Source: Gemmatimonadota bacterium (lineage in GTDB: Bacteria > Gemmatimonadota > Gemmatimonadetes > Longimicrobiales > Gaopeijiaceae). From it: DNA of 64,000 nucleotides. Each line of letters begins with the position of its first letter. Within the stretch, counting starts at the first letter, position 1. The notes beneath the pieces were generated by a model. It did not search any database and had not been told where the DNA came from. It was given only the letters and a program-made list of their open reading frames with translations. The position numbers and the translations under genes were made by a program. Where the stretch lies: contig JAWKQN010000019.1 of assembly GCA_041390125.1 (NCBI GenBank), positions 21,256-85,255 of the forward strand, read 5' to 3'. This document shows, piece by piece, positions 46,030-56,336 of this stretch.

Positions 46030-46064
46030 CTGCTCGGTTTAGGTGTGGCGGTCAGGTGTTCGGC

Positions 46065-46112
46065 AAAAAAGAAAGGCGGTGGCCATCGACACGAGGTGGG
46101 CCGCCGCCTTTC
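46065..46112 (-). terminator. Intrinsic terminator between rpsB and tsf
   Basis: On the minus strand GAAAGGCGG and CCGCCTTTC (46104-46112 and 46071-46079) form a stem followed directly by six T residues (46065-46070). It should let only part of the transcription from rpsB reach tsf and the genes beyond. Confidence 0.8.
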
Positions 46113-46157
46113 GGTGAAGCTGGACCGGGCAGGGCCCGGAGCGCGCTCGGCGAGCGC

Positions 46158-47063
46158 CTACTCCTCGCCGGACGGCTCTTCGCCGCCTTCGGAGCCGCCC
46201 GCGGGTGCTTCGGCGCCGTCCTCGCCCGTCTTGAGATGCTGGGCGATGACGTCCGGCCGCGGACGACGCCGGCGCCGGACGCGCCGACGCGGGCGTTCCT
46301 CGACGTCGGTGGTCTCCCCCGTCTCCGTCGAGTAGGTCGTGGTCTCGAACTCGTCGGTGCGCCGCATCTCCTCGTCGGGCACCTCGCGCCGGGTCGCCTC
46401 GATCACGTCGGCGATGGCCTTGCTGATCAGCCCGACCGAACGGATGGCGTCGTCGTTCCCGGGGATCGGGTAGTCGATGAGGTCCGGGTCGGAGTTCGTG
46501 TCGGCGATGGCGATGACCGGGATACCCAGCCGCGCCGCTTCGCGGACGGCGATCAGCTCGCGCTTGGCGTCGACCACGAAGATCGCGCCGGGCAACCGAC
46601 CCATGTCCTTCACGCCGGACAGGTACTTCTCGAGCTTCAGCCGCTCCCGCTCGAGCAGCAGCCGCTCCTTCTTGGTATAGAACTCGAAGCGGTTCTCTTC
46701 CTGTCCGCGCTCGAGCTCCCGCAGGCGCCGGATCTGCTTCCGGATGGTCTGGAAGTTCGTCAGCATCCCACCGAGCCAGCGCTCCGTCACCCAGAACGCC
46801 CCGGAGCGCGAGGCTTCGGTCTCGATGATGCTGCGGAGCTGCTTCTTGGTGCAGACGAACAGGATCCGCTCGCCCTTCAGCGTGACCTGGCGCACCGCCT
46901 CCTGGGCGGCGTGCAGCCGGTCCAGCGTCTTGCGGAGGTCGATGATGTGGATGCCGTGACGTTCAGTGAAGATGAACTTCCGCATCTTCGGGTTCCACCG
47001 ACGGGTCTGATGCCCGAAGTGGACGCCCGCTTCCAACATCTCGTTGAGTCCGATCTGCTCCAT
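46158..47063 (-). CDS. rpsB: 30S ribosomal protein S2, with Arg-rich and acidic C-terminal extension
   Basis: Small-subunit protein needed for S1 and mRNA positioning. Residues 1-235 match S2: MLEAGVHFGHQTRRWNPKM, FIFTERHGIHIIDLRKT, FWVTERWLGGMLTNFQTI and PVIAIADTNSDPDLIDYPIPGN-type stretches. The final 60 residues are unusual: a basic patch (RRRVRRRRRPRP) followed by a Gly/Glu-rich acidic tail. It is in the ribosomal operon after rpsI. Confidence 0.97.
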   Translation of the reverse strand: MEQIGLNEMLEAGVHFGHQTRRWNPKMRKFIFTERHGIHIIDLRKTLDRLHAAQEAVRQVTLKGERILFVCTKKQLRSIIETEASRSGAFWVTERWLGGMLTNFQTIRKQIRRLRELERGQEENRFEFYTKKERLLLERERLKLEKYLSGVKDMGRLPGAIFVVDAKRELIAVREAARLGIPVIAIADTNSDPDLIDYPIPGNDDAIRSVGLISKAIADVIEATRREVPDEEMRRTDEFETTTYSTETGETTDVEERPRRRVRRRRRPRPDVIAQHLKTGEDGAEAPAGGSEGGEEPSGEE

Positions 47064-47097
47064 GCCCCGACCTGAGTCGTTCCTCGTGAGCGTGCTC

Positions 47098-47499
47098 TTA
47101 ACGCTTGCTGAACTGGAACCGCTTGCGGGCCTTGGGACGCCCGGGCTTCTTGCGCTCCACGGCGCGCGGATCGCGCGTCAGGAGTCCCCGCACCCGCAGG
47201 CGGGGTCGGAGCTCTTCATCCCGGCCGGCCAGGGCGCGCGCCAGGCCCAGACGGACCGCGTCCGCCTGGCCGGAGAGGCCGCCCCCACGCACCCGCACCT
47301 TCACATCGAACTGACCGACGAGCTCCGTGGCCTCGAAAGGCTCCTCCACCCGCTTGCGATGGCTTTCGCGCGGGAAGTAGTCCGAGAGCTCACGGCCGTT
47401 GATCCACCACTTGCCCGCGCCAGGGCGGAGCAGGACACGCGCGACCGCCGTCTTGCGACGGCCGACGGTCTGTACGTTGTCAGGAGTCTTGGCTGCCAT
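47098..47499 (-). CDS. rpsI: 30S ribosomal protein S9
   Basis: A 133-residue S9 with the N-terminal TVGRRKTAVARVLLRPG, the VRGGGLSGQADAVRLGLARAL stretch (central) and the conserved basic end KARKRFQFSKR that reaches the P site. It lies 5 bp after rplM, the universal rplM-rpsI pair. Confidence 0.97.
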   Translation of the reverse strand: MAAKTPDNVQTVGRRKTAVARVLLRPGAGKWWINGRELSDYFPRESHRKRVEEPFEATELVGQFDVKVRVRGGGLSGQADAVRLGLARALAGRDEELRPRLRVRGLLTRDPRAVERKKPGRPKARKRFQFSKR

Positions 47500-47504
47500 T
47501 CCGA

Positions 47505-47948
47505 TCAGTTGCCGCGGCTGGGAAGGGTCAGGGGCTGCGGGTCCTGGCCCACGTGGGGGTGCTCGTCCCCGGCGTAGACGCGGAGCTTCTTCCGCATGGT
47601 GCGCCCGAGCGCGTTCTTGGGAAGCATGCCCTTGACCGCGAGCTCGATCACGCGCTCCGGATGCCGCTCCTGCATGGTGCGGAACGGGATGTGGCGCTCC
47701 CCACCCATGTAGCCCGAGTGGCGGAAATAGGTCTTGCTGTCGGCCTTGTTGCCGGTCAGCATGACGCCCGACGCGTTGATGACCACAACGTGATCACCGG
47801 TGTCGAGAAAGGGCGTATACTGGGGCTTGTGCTTGCCGCGCAGGATACGAGCAACTTCCGTGGCGAGGCGGCCGAGCGGTTGGCCGGCGGCGTCGACGAC
47901 CCACCACTTCCTCTGGATGTCGCCTTTCCGGGGTGTATACGTCTTCAT
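47505..47948 (-). CDS. rplM: 50S ribosomal protein L13
   Basis: Early-assembling large-subunit protein. The 147-residue product has WWVVDAAGQPLGRLATEVA, the GDHVVVINA strand, KTYFRHSGYMGG and VKGMLPKNALGR. ATG at 47948 gives the normal length. It is the first gene of the rplM-to-rseP series, with a strong promoter 38-66 nt upstream. Confidence 0.97.
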   Translation of the reverse strand: MKTYTPRKGDIQRKWWVVDAAGQPLGRLATEVARILRGKHKPQYTPFLDTGDHVVVINASGVMLTGNKADSKTYFRHSGYMGGERHIPFRTMQERHPERVIELAVKGMLPKNALGRTMRKKLRVYAGDEHPHVGQDPQPLTLPSRGN

Positions 47949-47985
47949 CGCAGAACGGCAAAGGGCTGAAATGATATAGCTTTTT

Positions 47986-48014
47986 AAGCTAGTCGCCCCC
48001 CCTGGGGGTGTCAA
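47986..48014 (-). promoter_or_regulatory. Promoter of the rplM-rpsI-rpsB operon
   Basis: On the minus strand a perfect TTGACA (48009-48014) is 17 bp from TAGCTT (47986-47991). The -10 hexamer is one arm of a perfect inverted repeat, TAGCTT and AAGCTA with a 3-nt spacer (47977-47991), a possible operator. The leader before rplM is about 31 nt. Confidence 0.65.
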
Positions 48015-48115
48015 CGCGCGGGCCCGGGCTCCGGATCCGGCCGCCGGCGAGGGCCGCCGGGCGGCCGGCCGCGCACGCCAGGCCAGCGTGCCACGGCGGT
48101 CGGACCGTAGGGGCC

Positions 48116-49000
48116 TCAGTCGTGGAAGGCCGCCAGGTGCCGGGCCCGCGAGGCATGGCGCAGCCGCACCAGGGCCTTCTCCTTGATCTGCCGGACCCGC
48201 TCCCGGGTCACGCCGATCTCCGCGCCGATCTGGGCCAGGGTCAGACCCTCCTGTCCGTCGAGCCCGTAGTAGAGCCGGAGCACCTTGGCCTCGCGCGCCG
48301 TCAGGGTCTCCAGCGCGCGCGCCACCCCGGTCCGGAGCGCCAGGCCCTCCACCCGGACCTCCGGTGTCTCCGCGTCGGGGGCGCCCAGCCGCTCGGCCAG
48401 CGGCAGGTCGTCCCCGTCCCCGGTGCCGCCCCGACGATCGAGCGACACGTGGGGGCGGGCCACCGTGTACTGCGACTCCACCTCACCGGGGTCGAGGCCC
48501 AGGTCCACGGCCACCTCGGCCGGGGTGGCCTCGCGGCCGAGCTCCTGGGAGAGCGCGGCGCTGCGGCGGGCGATCCGGAACAGGGTGCCCGCCCGGTTGA
48601 TGGGCATCCGGACGATGCGCGCCTGTTCGGCCAGCGCCCGCAGGATGGCCTGCCGGATCCACCAGACGGCGTAGCTGATGAACTTGATCCCGCGCGTCTC
48701 GTCGAACCGGACCGCCGCCCGCAGCAGCCCCACGTTGCCCTCGTTGATGAGATCGGACAGCGGCACGCCCTGGTTCTGGTAGCGCTTCGCCACCGCCACC
48801 ACGAAGCGCAGGTTGGCGCGCACGAGGTGGTCGAGGGCCAGGTCGTCGCCCTCCCGGATGGCGCGCGCCAGGCGCGCCTCTTCCTCCTGGTCGATCAGCG
48901 GGAAGGCGCTGATCTCCAGCAGGTAGCGGTCGAGGGACCGCTCTCCGGGAGACGAAGTCCCGAGTCGGACCATGGACGTCGAGCGCGGCCTTCCCGGCAT
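48116..49000 (-). CDS. Primary-type RNA polymerase sigma-70 factor (RpoD/SigA-like, short form)
   Basis: A 294-residue group 1/2 sigma factor: region 1.2 (SLDRYLLEISAFPLIDQEEE), region 2 (NLRFVVAVAKRYQNQGVPLSDLINEGNVGL and then FISYAVWWIRQAI), region 3, and region 4 (LRLYYGLDGQEGLTLAQIG, GVTRERVRQIKEKAL). Region 1.1 and the long non-conserved insert are absent, so it may be the sole vegetative factor or an alternative group 2 factor. ATG at 49000 is used; an ATG nine codons later (48973) is equally possible. Upstream it is preceded by lepB on the same strand. Confidence 0.93.
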   Translation of the reverse strand: MPGRPRSTSMVRLGTSSPGERSLDRYLLEISAFPLIDQEEEARLARAIREGDDLALDHLVRANLRFVVAVAKRYQNQGVPLSDLINEGNVGLLRAAVRFDETRGIKFISYAVWWIRQAILRALAEQARIVRMPINRAGTLFRIARRSAALSQELGREATPAEVAVDLGLDPGEVESQYTVARPHVSLDRRGGTGDGDDLPLAERLGAPDAETPEVRVEGLALRTGVARALETLTAREAKVLRLYYGLDGQEGLTLAQIGAEIGVTRERVRQIKEKALVRLRHASRARHLAAFHD

Positions 49001-49164
49001 CCGGGACCGCCGCTACCCCTCCCACGCTGAACCGGAGCCCGACCCCCATGGTCGAGCGACGACCGCGAAAGGCCCCGGGGGACGAGACCGGGCCCCTCCC
49101 GTACTGCAAATGGGACCGCCCCGGCGCGCGGCGCAAGCAGCGTCCACGCCCGCGGACGGGCCGC

Positions 49165-49848
49165 TCAATCCACGCGGGTCCCGATGCGGGCCCAGCGCAC
49201 GCCGGCCCACCAGTGCGGCGCCTGCAGGTCCCAGTCGAGCGAGTAGTAGACCCGCCACGGGCTCCCGAGCATCGCGTCACGCGGGACGAAGCCCCAGTAC
49301 CGCGAGTCCTCGCTGTTGTCCCGGTTGTCGCCCAGGACGAAGTACCGATTCTCCGGCACGCGGATCGGACCCCAGTTGTCCCGAGTGGGCCGGTACCCGC
49401 GCTTGGGCCCCTTCACCAGCCAGGCCTTCTGCCAGAGCATGTCGGGATGTACCGCGTCCCCCGTTCGATCGAGCACCTTCACGTAGGGCTCGTCCACGGC
49501 CTTGCCGTTCCGGAAGAGCCGCTTGGAGCGCATCTCCACGATGTCCCCCGGGCCCCCCACCACGCGCTTGACGTAGTTCTTGCCGGGATCGTGTGGCGCC
49601 GAGAAGACGACCACCTCGCCCAGCCGCGGCTCCCGCAGGGACGGGATGCGCAGGTGCGTACCCGGCACCTCCGACCCGTACAACGCCTTGTTGACCAGGA
49701 GGAAGTCCCCCACGAGCAACGTCCCCTCCATGGAGGAGGTGGGGATCTTGAAGGCATCCACGACGAAGAAGCGGACGGTCAGCAAGAGCACGAAGGCGAT
49801 GACGGCCGATCGCACCCAGGCCAGCAACACGTTGAGCATCCTGGTCAT
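49165..49848 (-). CDS. lepB: Signal peptidase I
   Basis: Removes signal peptides of exported proteins. The 227-residue protein has one N-terminal transmembrane helix (about 10-30), the catalytic Ser39 in IPTSSMEGTL and the general base Lys94 in KNYVKRVVG. Box E, YFVLGDNRDNSEDSRYWG, is near residue 170. Its ATG is 37 bp after the aldehyde dehydrogenase stop, on the same strand. Confidence 0.95.
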   Translation of the reverse strand: MTRMLNVLLAWVRSAVIAFVLLLTVRFFVVDAFKIPTSSMEGTLLVGDFLLVNKALYGSEVPGTHLRIPSLREPRLGEVVVFSAPHDPGKNYVKRVVGGPGDIVEMRSKRLFRNGKAVDEPYVKVLDRTGDAVHPDMLWQKAWLVKGPKRGYRPTRDNWGPIRVPENRYFVLGDNRDNSEDSRYWGFVPRDAMLGSPWRVYYSLDWDLQAPHWWAGVRWARIGTRVD

Positions 49849-49885
49849 CCCCGCGCCCCCTCCCGACCGCCGGACCGGCCGCCCG

Positions 49886-51370
49886 TCAGTAGTTGTCGAT
49901 CTGGGCCCGCTGGAGTCGGCCCGAATAGTCGACGTAGCCCACCTTCGTCTCGGAGTAGAAGTCGTAGACCTCCCACCCGCCCTCCCGGTGGCCGTTGCCG
50001 GTCTGCTTTACACCGCCGAACGGCAGATGAGCCTCGGCTCCGATGGTGGGAGCGTTGACGTAGGTGATCCCGTTGTCCAGCTCGTTCAGGGCCCGGAAGG
50101 CGGTCCGCACGTCCGACGTGTAGACGGAGCTGGACAGGCCGTAGACGACCTCGTTGTTGATGGCCACGGCCTCGTCGAACGTCCGGAACGTCAGGACGCT
50201 GAGCACCGGACCGAAGATCTCCTCCACGGCGAGCCGACTGCCCGGGGCGACCGCTCGCACGACGGTGGGGGCGAAGAAGCACCCGTCCGACAGGCCTTCC
50301 GTCCCCGGACGGCTGCCCCCGGTGACGAGCTCGGCCTCGCTCCGCGCGACGTCGACGTAGGCCTCCACCTTGGCGACGGCCTCCTCGTGGATCAGGGGCC
50401 CGACGTCGGTGTCCGCCTCGAGCCCGTCGCCCAGCCGCAGGGCCTCAGCCCGGGCCACGAGCCGATCGAGGAACTCGCGCTCGATGGACTCGTGCAGCAG
50501 CAGCCGCGACGTGGCCGTGCAGCGCTGGCCGGTCGTCCCGAAGGCGCCCCACAGCACGCCGTCCAGGGCGAGCTCCATGTCCGCATCGGGAAGCACGATC
50601 TGCGCGTTCTTCCCACCCATCTCGAGCGAGAGCCGCTTGTGCATGCGTCCGCAGATCTCTCCGATACGTCGGCCGGTCGTGGTGGAGCCGGTGAACGAGA
50701 TCACCGGCACGTCGGGATGCTCGACGATCGCCGCCCCGACTTCCTCCCCGTAGCCGTGTACGAGCTGCACGACCTCCGGGGGCAATCCGGCCTCGAGCAG
50801 GATCTCGACGAAGAGGGCTCCCGTGTGCGGCACGTCCTCGGCGGGCTTGAAGACCACCGCGTTCCCGCAGGCCAGCGCGGGGAAGATCTTCCAGGTGGGG
50901 ATGGCCATGGGGAAGTTGAACGGCGTGATCATGCCGCAGACACCGATGGGACGGCGGAAGCTCATGGCCCACTTGTCCCGCAGCTCCGACGGCACGGTAT
51001 GCCCGAACAGGCGGCGTCCTTCCGCGCCGGCATAGTAGGCCGTGTCGATGCCCTCCTGGACGTCGCCCCGGGTCTCGGCCAGCACCTTTCCCATCTCGCG
51101 GGTCGCCGCCCGCGCGATCTCCTCCTTGCGGGCGCTCATGAGGTCGCCGGCCCGGCGCAGCACCTCTCCCCGCGCCGGAGCGGGCGTGCGGCTCCAGAGC
51201 TCGAACCCGCGGCGCGCGGACTCGACCGCCCGCCGGACGTCCTCCGGGCCGGAGCGGGGGAACCGACCGATGAGGTCGGACCGGCGCGCGGGGTTGCGGT
51301 TCTCGAACCAGGCGTCGGTGGCGGGCGGGCACCAGGACCCGGCGATGAAGTTCTGGAAGATCGGGTCCAT
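49886..51370 (-). CDS. NAD(P)-dependent aldehyde dehydrogenase
   Basis: A 494-residue aldehyde dehydrogenase with Asn152 in TPFNFP, FKPAED, the coenzyme loop FTGSTTTGRRI, catalytic Glu250 in LEMGGKN, Cys284 in GQRCTATSR and the C-terminal EEIFGPVLSV. The TPFNFPMAIPTWKIFPAL pattern is close to the ALDH7 / semialdehyde-type members, but the substrate cannot be told from sequence alone. ATG at 51370 has an AGGAT element just upstream. It is divergent from the metalloprotease gene. Confidence 0.92.
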   Translation of the reverse strand: MDPIFQNFIAGSWCPPATDAWFENRNPARRSDLIGRFPRSGPEDVRRAVESARRGFELWSRTPAPARGEVLRRAGDLMSARKEEIARAATREMGKVLAETRGDVQEGIDTAYYAGAEGRRLFGHTVPSELRDKWAMSFRRPIGVCGMITPFNFPMAIPTWKIFPALACGNAVVFKPAEDVPHTGALFVEILLEAGLPPEVVQLVHGYGEEVGAAIVEHPDVPVISFTGSTTTGRRIGEICGRMHKRLSLEMGGKNAQIVLPDADMELALDGVLWGAFGTTGQRCTATSRLLLHESIEREFLDRLVARAEALRLGDGLEADTDVGPLIHEEAVAKVEAYVDVARSEAELVTGGSRPGTEGLSDGCFFAPTVVRAVAPGSRLAVEEIFGPVLSVLTFRTFDEAVAINNEVVYGLSSSVYTSDVRTAFRALNELDNGITYVNAPTIGAEAHLPFGGVKQTGNGHREGGWEVYDFYSETKVGYVDYSGRLQRAQIDNY

Positions 51371-51499
51371 GATCCTCGAGGCGGGACGTGGGGCCGGCGG
51401 GACAGGTGGGACGAGGAACTTCGTGCCGGTCCAGCCGTGCCACAAGGCGACGCGTGGAGGCTGCCGGGGACGGTCGCCCCTGGCAGGCTTCCTGCTCGG

Positions 51500-52297
51500 A
51501 TGGACGGGCATTCCTCCCTGCCCCGAGGTCTGTTCTTGAGCTCCGCCCCCGAGACCAGCAGCCGGATCCTGGGCACCGTCGTGGTGCTGGCCCTGTGCCT
51601 GCTCGGCGCCCGCACGGCGGCGGACGCCTGGTCCGCCGCCGGAGGGGACCCGACGCCCTGCTCCCGCGACACGGACTGTCGCGAGCGGACCCGCGCGGTG
51701 AAGGCGGCGCCCGCCGAGCTCCTGCAGCGGGATACCGTCTGCCGGGACGCCGGGTACCTCTGCGCCGACCCGGCGGAGCCCGATTCCTTCCGCGTGCTGC
51801 GGTGGCCCGACCCCGACCGGATCCTGACCGTGGTGGTCCCGACGCCGGACGAGGAGCGCGGGACCGCGGCCCGGCTCCAGCGCGCGGCCGTGCGCGGCGT
51901 CCTGCGGTGGGACGGCACGCCCATGCGGATCCGCGTGGTCGAAGGGCGGGTGGCGCCGGCCGACGCCGACGTGACGCTGCGCTGGGCGGCACGGCTGGAC
52001 GACGGGCGCCTCGGATCGACGCGCTACGAATGGCGCCGCTCCGGGGAGACGACCCGCTTCCGCGTCCTCGACCTGGCGCTGGTGACGCGAGACCCGTTCG
52101 ATGCGCGTCGGATCCTCACGGACGACCAGGTCGAGCTGGCCGCCGCGCACGAGATGGGGCATGCGCTGGGGCTGGGCCACAGCGACGCGCCGGAGGACGT
52201 GATGTATCCGGAGAACACCGCCGTGCGCCTGACGGCGCGCGACTACGCCACCGTGGCCGCCCTCTATCGGCTGCCGGACGGCGCGCTGGTCCGCTGA
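51500..52297 (+). CDS. Matrixin-like (metzincin) zinc metalloprotease, membrane-anchored or secreted
   Basis: A 265-residue protein. A hydrophobic segment lies at about 23-40. The active site HEMGHALGLGHS fits the metzincin HExxHxxGxxH, and DVMYPE supplies the Met-turn. Two Cys-containing loops (TPCSRDTDCRERTR and DTVCRDAGYLCAD) lie between anchor and catalytic domain. Start ATG at 51500 is the longest; a TTG at 51536 has GAGG 7 nt upstream and would give a shorter signal-type N-terminus. The substrate is unknown. It converges on the NtrC-type gene. Confidence 0.82.
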   Translation: MDGHSSLPRGLFLSSAPETSSRILGTVVVLALCLLGARTAADAWSAAGGDPTPCSRDTDCRERTRAVKAAPAELLQRDTVCRDAGYLCADPAEPDSFRVLRWPDPDRILTVVVPTPDEERGTAARLQRAAVRGVLRWDGTPMRIRVVEGRVAPADADVTLRWAARLDDGRLGSTRYEWRRSGETTRFRVLDLALVTRDPFDARRILTDDQVELAAAHEMGHALGLGHSDAPEDVMYPENTAVRLTARDYATVAALYRLPDGALVR

Positions 52298-52305
52298 CGC
52301 CCGGA

Positions 52306-52359
52306 GGCGGACCGGCGGCGGATCGGCGGGGGCGAGCCACGCTCCACCGGCGGTCCGCC
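52306..52359. terminator. Possible bidirectional stem between metalloprotease and NtrC-type genes
   Basis: GGCGGACCG (52306-52314) and CGGTCCGCC (52351-52359) are complementary across a 36-nt loop between convergent stops. The loop is long and there is no T-run, so this is a weak candidate. Confidence 0.3.
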
Positions 52360-52408
52360 GCTCGCGGCACGCAGACCGGAGCTCCGCCGCGCGCAGGCGC
52401 GCCGCAGC

Positions 52409-53772
<1,364 letters not shown>

Positions 53773-53773
<1 letters not shown>

Positions 53774-54447
53774 CAGGCGCCCTGCCCCGCGACCACCACG
53801 AGTCGATCCTCTTCGACGTACGCGGAGCGCAGGCCGGAGGGAAGCCGCACGTACAGCGCGTTCTCGGGAAGCCCCGGAGGCCGGACCCGATCCAGCGACG
53901 CGATCACGCGCGGCGCCGTGGGGCGCGGCAGCGGGATCCGCGCGAGGCGGATCCGGTCGACCAGGAACGCGGAGCCCTGACCGTCGAAGGGGATGAGGGT
54001 GCCGATGACGGCCACGTCCACCGTATCGGGGAGGGCGCCGAGTGTACCCCCCAGGTCGGGAAGCGCCGGGACGTCCGCCATGACGAGCCGGCCGGAGAGC
54101 TCCAGCCGCCCATCCTCGATCGCCACGACCGGATCGAGGATCGCGGCCGGGATCTGGTCCCGCGCGTCGTAGCGAAGCAGGCTGGTGAGCTCCACGCCGT
54201 CGAGCTCGGCCTGCCCGGCGCGGTCGTCGAGGAGGGCTTCCACGCGGGCCCGGGCGGCCGTGGCGACGCGCTCCGAAGGCGCCGCGTCGGGGGTTCCCGC
54301 CGCGGCCGACGCGGCGGGCTCCATGCCTACCCAGCGCTCCGCCGCCGGGAAGACCCGGTCACCCCACCGCCAGCCCGCCCACGCGACCACCACCAGCACG
54401 GCCGCCGTCACGACGGTTCCCACCAGCCTCCGGATCAGACCGAACAC
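53773..54447 (-). CDS. Membrane-anchored protein of unknown function, coupled to the NtrC-type regulator
   Basis: A 224-residue protein: one transmembrane helix (about 8-28), then an Ala/Glu linker and a beta-rich domain. That domain carries LLRYDARDQIPAAI and a repeated strand pattern around LSGRLVMADVPALPDL. GTG at 54447 is the best start, with GGAGG exactly 5 nt upstream; an earlier GTG at 54459 has none. The stop is coupled (TGATG) to the NtrC-type gene, so the two should work together. The family is not recognised. Confidence 0.65.
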
Positions 54448-54544
54448 CGCTGCCTCCACCCTGGGGAACGCTCCCTCCCTGTCGGGCCGGAGCTGGATCT
54501 TCCGTGGTACCACCGATCCGGACCCGAGTTCGGACCGAGGCCGC

Positions 54545-55111
54545 TCACGCCGGACGCTGCGGCAGCTCGCTCTGGTGCACCACCGTGTAGCGTGGCCCTT
54601 CGGCTCCGAGGTGGCTCTGCATGAGATCCACCGTGCGGACGGGCGTGCGCTGCCGGTGCTTGAGCCCGGCCACCCGCGCATCCAGCCCCCGAAAGGCACC
54701 CGCTCCCTCGTCGGTGGCGCGCGCCAGGGTGATATGGGGATGGAAGGCGCGCGTCTCGCGCTCGAAGCCGAGCTCGGCCAGACCCCACTCGAGATCCTGC
54801 TTCAGGCAACGCAAGGCAGGCGACGGTTCCACGCCGAGCCACACGATCCGGGGCTTGCGGATCGTGGGGAACGCTCCGAACCCGCGACACTCCAGGGGAA
54901 AGACCGCGTTGGAGGCCGCGATGCGGTCGAGCTTGGCGGCGATCTGCGGCACCCGCCGCGGGTCCACGCTGCCCAGGAACTTGAGGGTCAGGTGGTAGGT
55001 GGAATCGTCCAGCCAGCGAAGAGGAAACGCGCACTCCCGCAGCCCCTTGGTGGAGCCGTGGATCGTGCGCTGGTCCTTCCGGGAGAGGTTGATCGCGACG
55101 AAGAGGCGCAT
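54545..55111 (-). CDS. thpR: RNA 2',3'-cyclic phosphodiesterase (2H phosphoesterase, ThpR/LigT-like)
   Basis: A 188-residue 2H-superfamily enzyme with the two catalytic motifs HLTLKFLG (near residue 41) and HITLAR (near residue 127). N-terminal RLFVAINL is typical of ThpR. It opens RNA 2',3'-cyclic phosphates (family knowledge). ATG at 55111 has AGG 5 nt upstream; a GTG two codons earlier is possible. It follows the EamA-type exporter after 45 bp. Confidence 0.9.
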   Translation of the reverse strand: MRLFVAINLSRKDQRTIHGSTKGLRECAFPLRWLDDSTYHLTLKFLGSVDPRRVPQIAAKLDRIAASNAVFPLECRGFGAFPTIRKPRIVWLGVEPSPALRCLKQDLEWGLAELGFERETRAFHPHITLARATDEGAGAFRGLDARVAGLKHRQRTPVRTVDLMQSHLGAEGPRYTVVHQSELPQRPA

Positions 55112-55156
55112 CGTCACCTGGGTCGGCGTCCGTGCTCGGACGGGGACGGGCCGAAG

Positions 55157-56179
55157 CTAGGGAGCGGCCGACCGGCCCGGCAAGCCTGCAGGACCCGCGT
55201 CCCCACCGCCGTCGACCCGGGCCGCCCCGGGCTCGCCCATCGGCACCGGGGCCGGCAGGGTCCGGGACCTGCGGCGCCGCCCCGTCTCCCGCGTGATGAT
55301 GCCCACCGACAGGACGATCACGCCGGCTGCGGCCAGGGTCCGCGGAGCCAGCGGCTCTCCGCCGAAGCCCCATCCCAGGAGAAGGGCGACCATCGGGTTG
55401 ACGTAGGCGTAGGTGGCGACGCGGGCGGCAGGCTGGACCCGGAGCAGCCACACGTAGGCGGAGAAGGCCACGAGCGACCCGAAGACCACCAGGTAGGCGA
55501 GGGCCAGGACCGACCGGAGGGACACTGCGGCCGCGTCGACGCGCACGGGCTCGCCGAGCGCGAGGCTGAGCGTGCCCATGAGCAGACCGCCGGCCAGCAT
55601 CTGCATGGCAGTGGCCAGGAGGGGTGAGGCGGGCAGCGGGGCCGTGCGTGAATAGAGCGATCCGGCGGCCCACGCCCCCGCGGCGACCACGACCGCGCCC
55701 GCCCCCAACCATCCCTGCCGTGTCCCGTAGCCGAAGCCGTCGTCCAGGACGAGGAGGGCCACTCCACCGAGGCCCACGAGCACGCCGAGCGCCAGGGCCG
55801 GCGAGGGTCTGGACCGGGTCCCGAAGCGCCATTCGAGCAGCACGACCCAGAGAGAGACGGTCGCCACCAGCAGGGCCGCCGTCCCCGACGGTACATGCTG
55901 CTCGGCCCACACCACCCCCCCGTTGCCGCAGAGAAGGAGCAGTCCACCCACGATCAGGGCGCTGCGCCACTCCAGGCGGGCGGGACGGGGCGCCCCGCGC
56001 AGCCGCGCCCACGCATACAGCAGCCCGCCGGCCAGAAGGAACCGCAGCGACGCCATCAGGAACGGCGGCAGCGACTCGATGGCGAAGCGGATCGCCAGAT
56101 AGGTCGATCCCCAGACCAGGTAGACCGCGAGGTACGCGCCGACGAGCCGGAGCCGGGAGGGCTCCGTCCGGGTGGGCAT
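55157..56179 (-). CDS. EamA/DMT-superfamily exporter (YedA-like)
   Basis: A 340-residue inner-membrane transporter with about ten transmembrane helices in two EamA repeats. The N-terminal AVYLVWGSTYLAIRFAIESL and PFLMASLRFLLAGG stretches are close to YedA-type drug/metabolite exporters, and the second repeat has YAYVNPMVALLLGWGFGGEP. The last 40 residues are a hydrophilic Gly/Pro-rich tail. ATG at 56179 starts just before the first helix. The substrate is unknown. Confidence 0.9.
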   Translation of the reverse strand: MPTRTEPSRLRLVGAYLAVYLVWGSTYLAIRFAIESLPPFLMASLRFLLAGGLLYAWARLRGAPRPARLEWRSALIVGGLLLLCGNGGVVWAEQHVPSGTAALLVATVSLWVVLLEWRFGTRSRPSPALALGVLVGLGGVALLVLDDGFGYGTRQGWLGAGAVVVAAGAWAAGSLYSRTAPLPASPLLATAMQMLAGGLLMGTLSLALGEPVRVDAAAVSLRSVLALAYLVVFGSLVAFSAYVWLLRVQPAARVATYAYVNPMVALLLGWGFGGEPLAPRTLAAAGVIVLSVGIITRETGRRRRSRTLPAPVPMGEPGAARVDGGGDAGPAGLPGRSAAP

Positions 56180-56336
56180 GGCGTGGGTGCACCGGGGCGA
56201 AGGGGAGGAGGCGGGAGGGCCCCGCTCCGGGTGGCAAAGCTCGACCGGAGCGGGGGGCGGCGGCAATGCCCCGGCCCGCCCTCGCGCGGTGGAGCATCGG
56301 AGGGTCGGCCCGCCCCGGAACGCAGCACCCGCCGCG

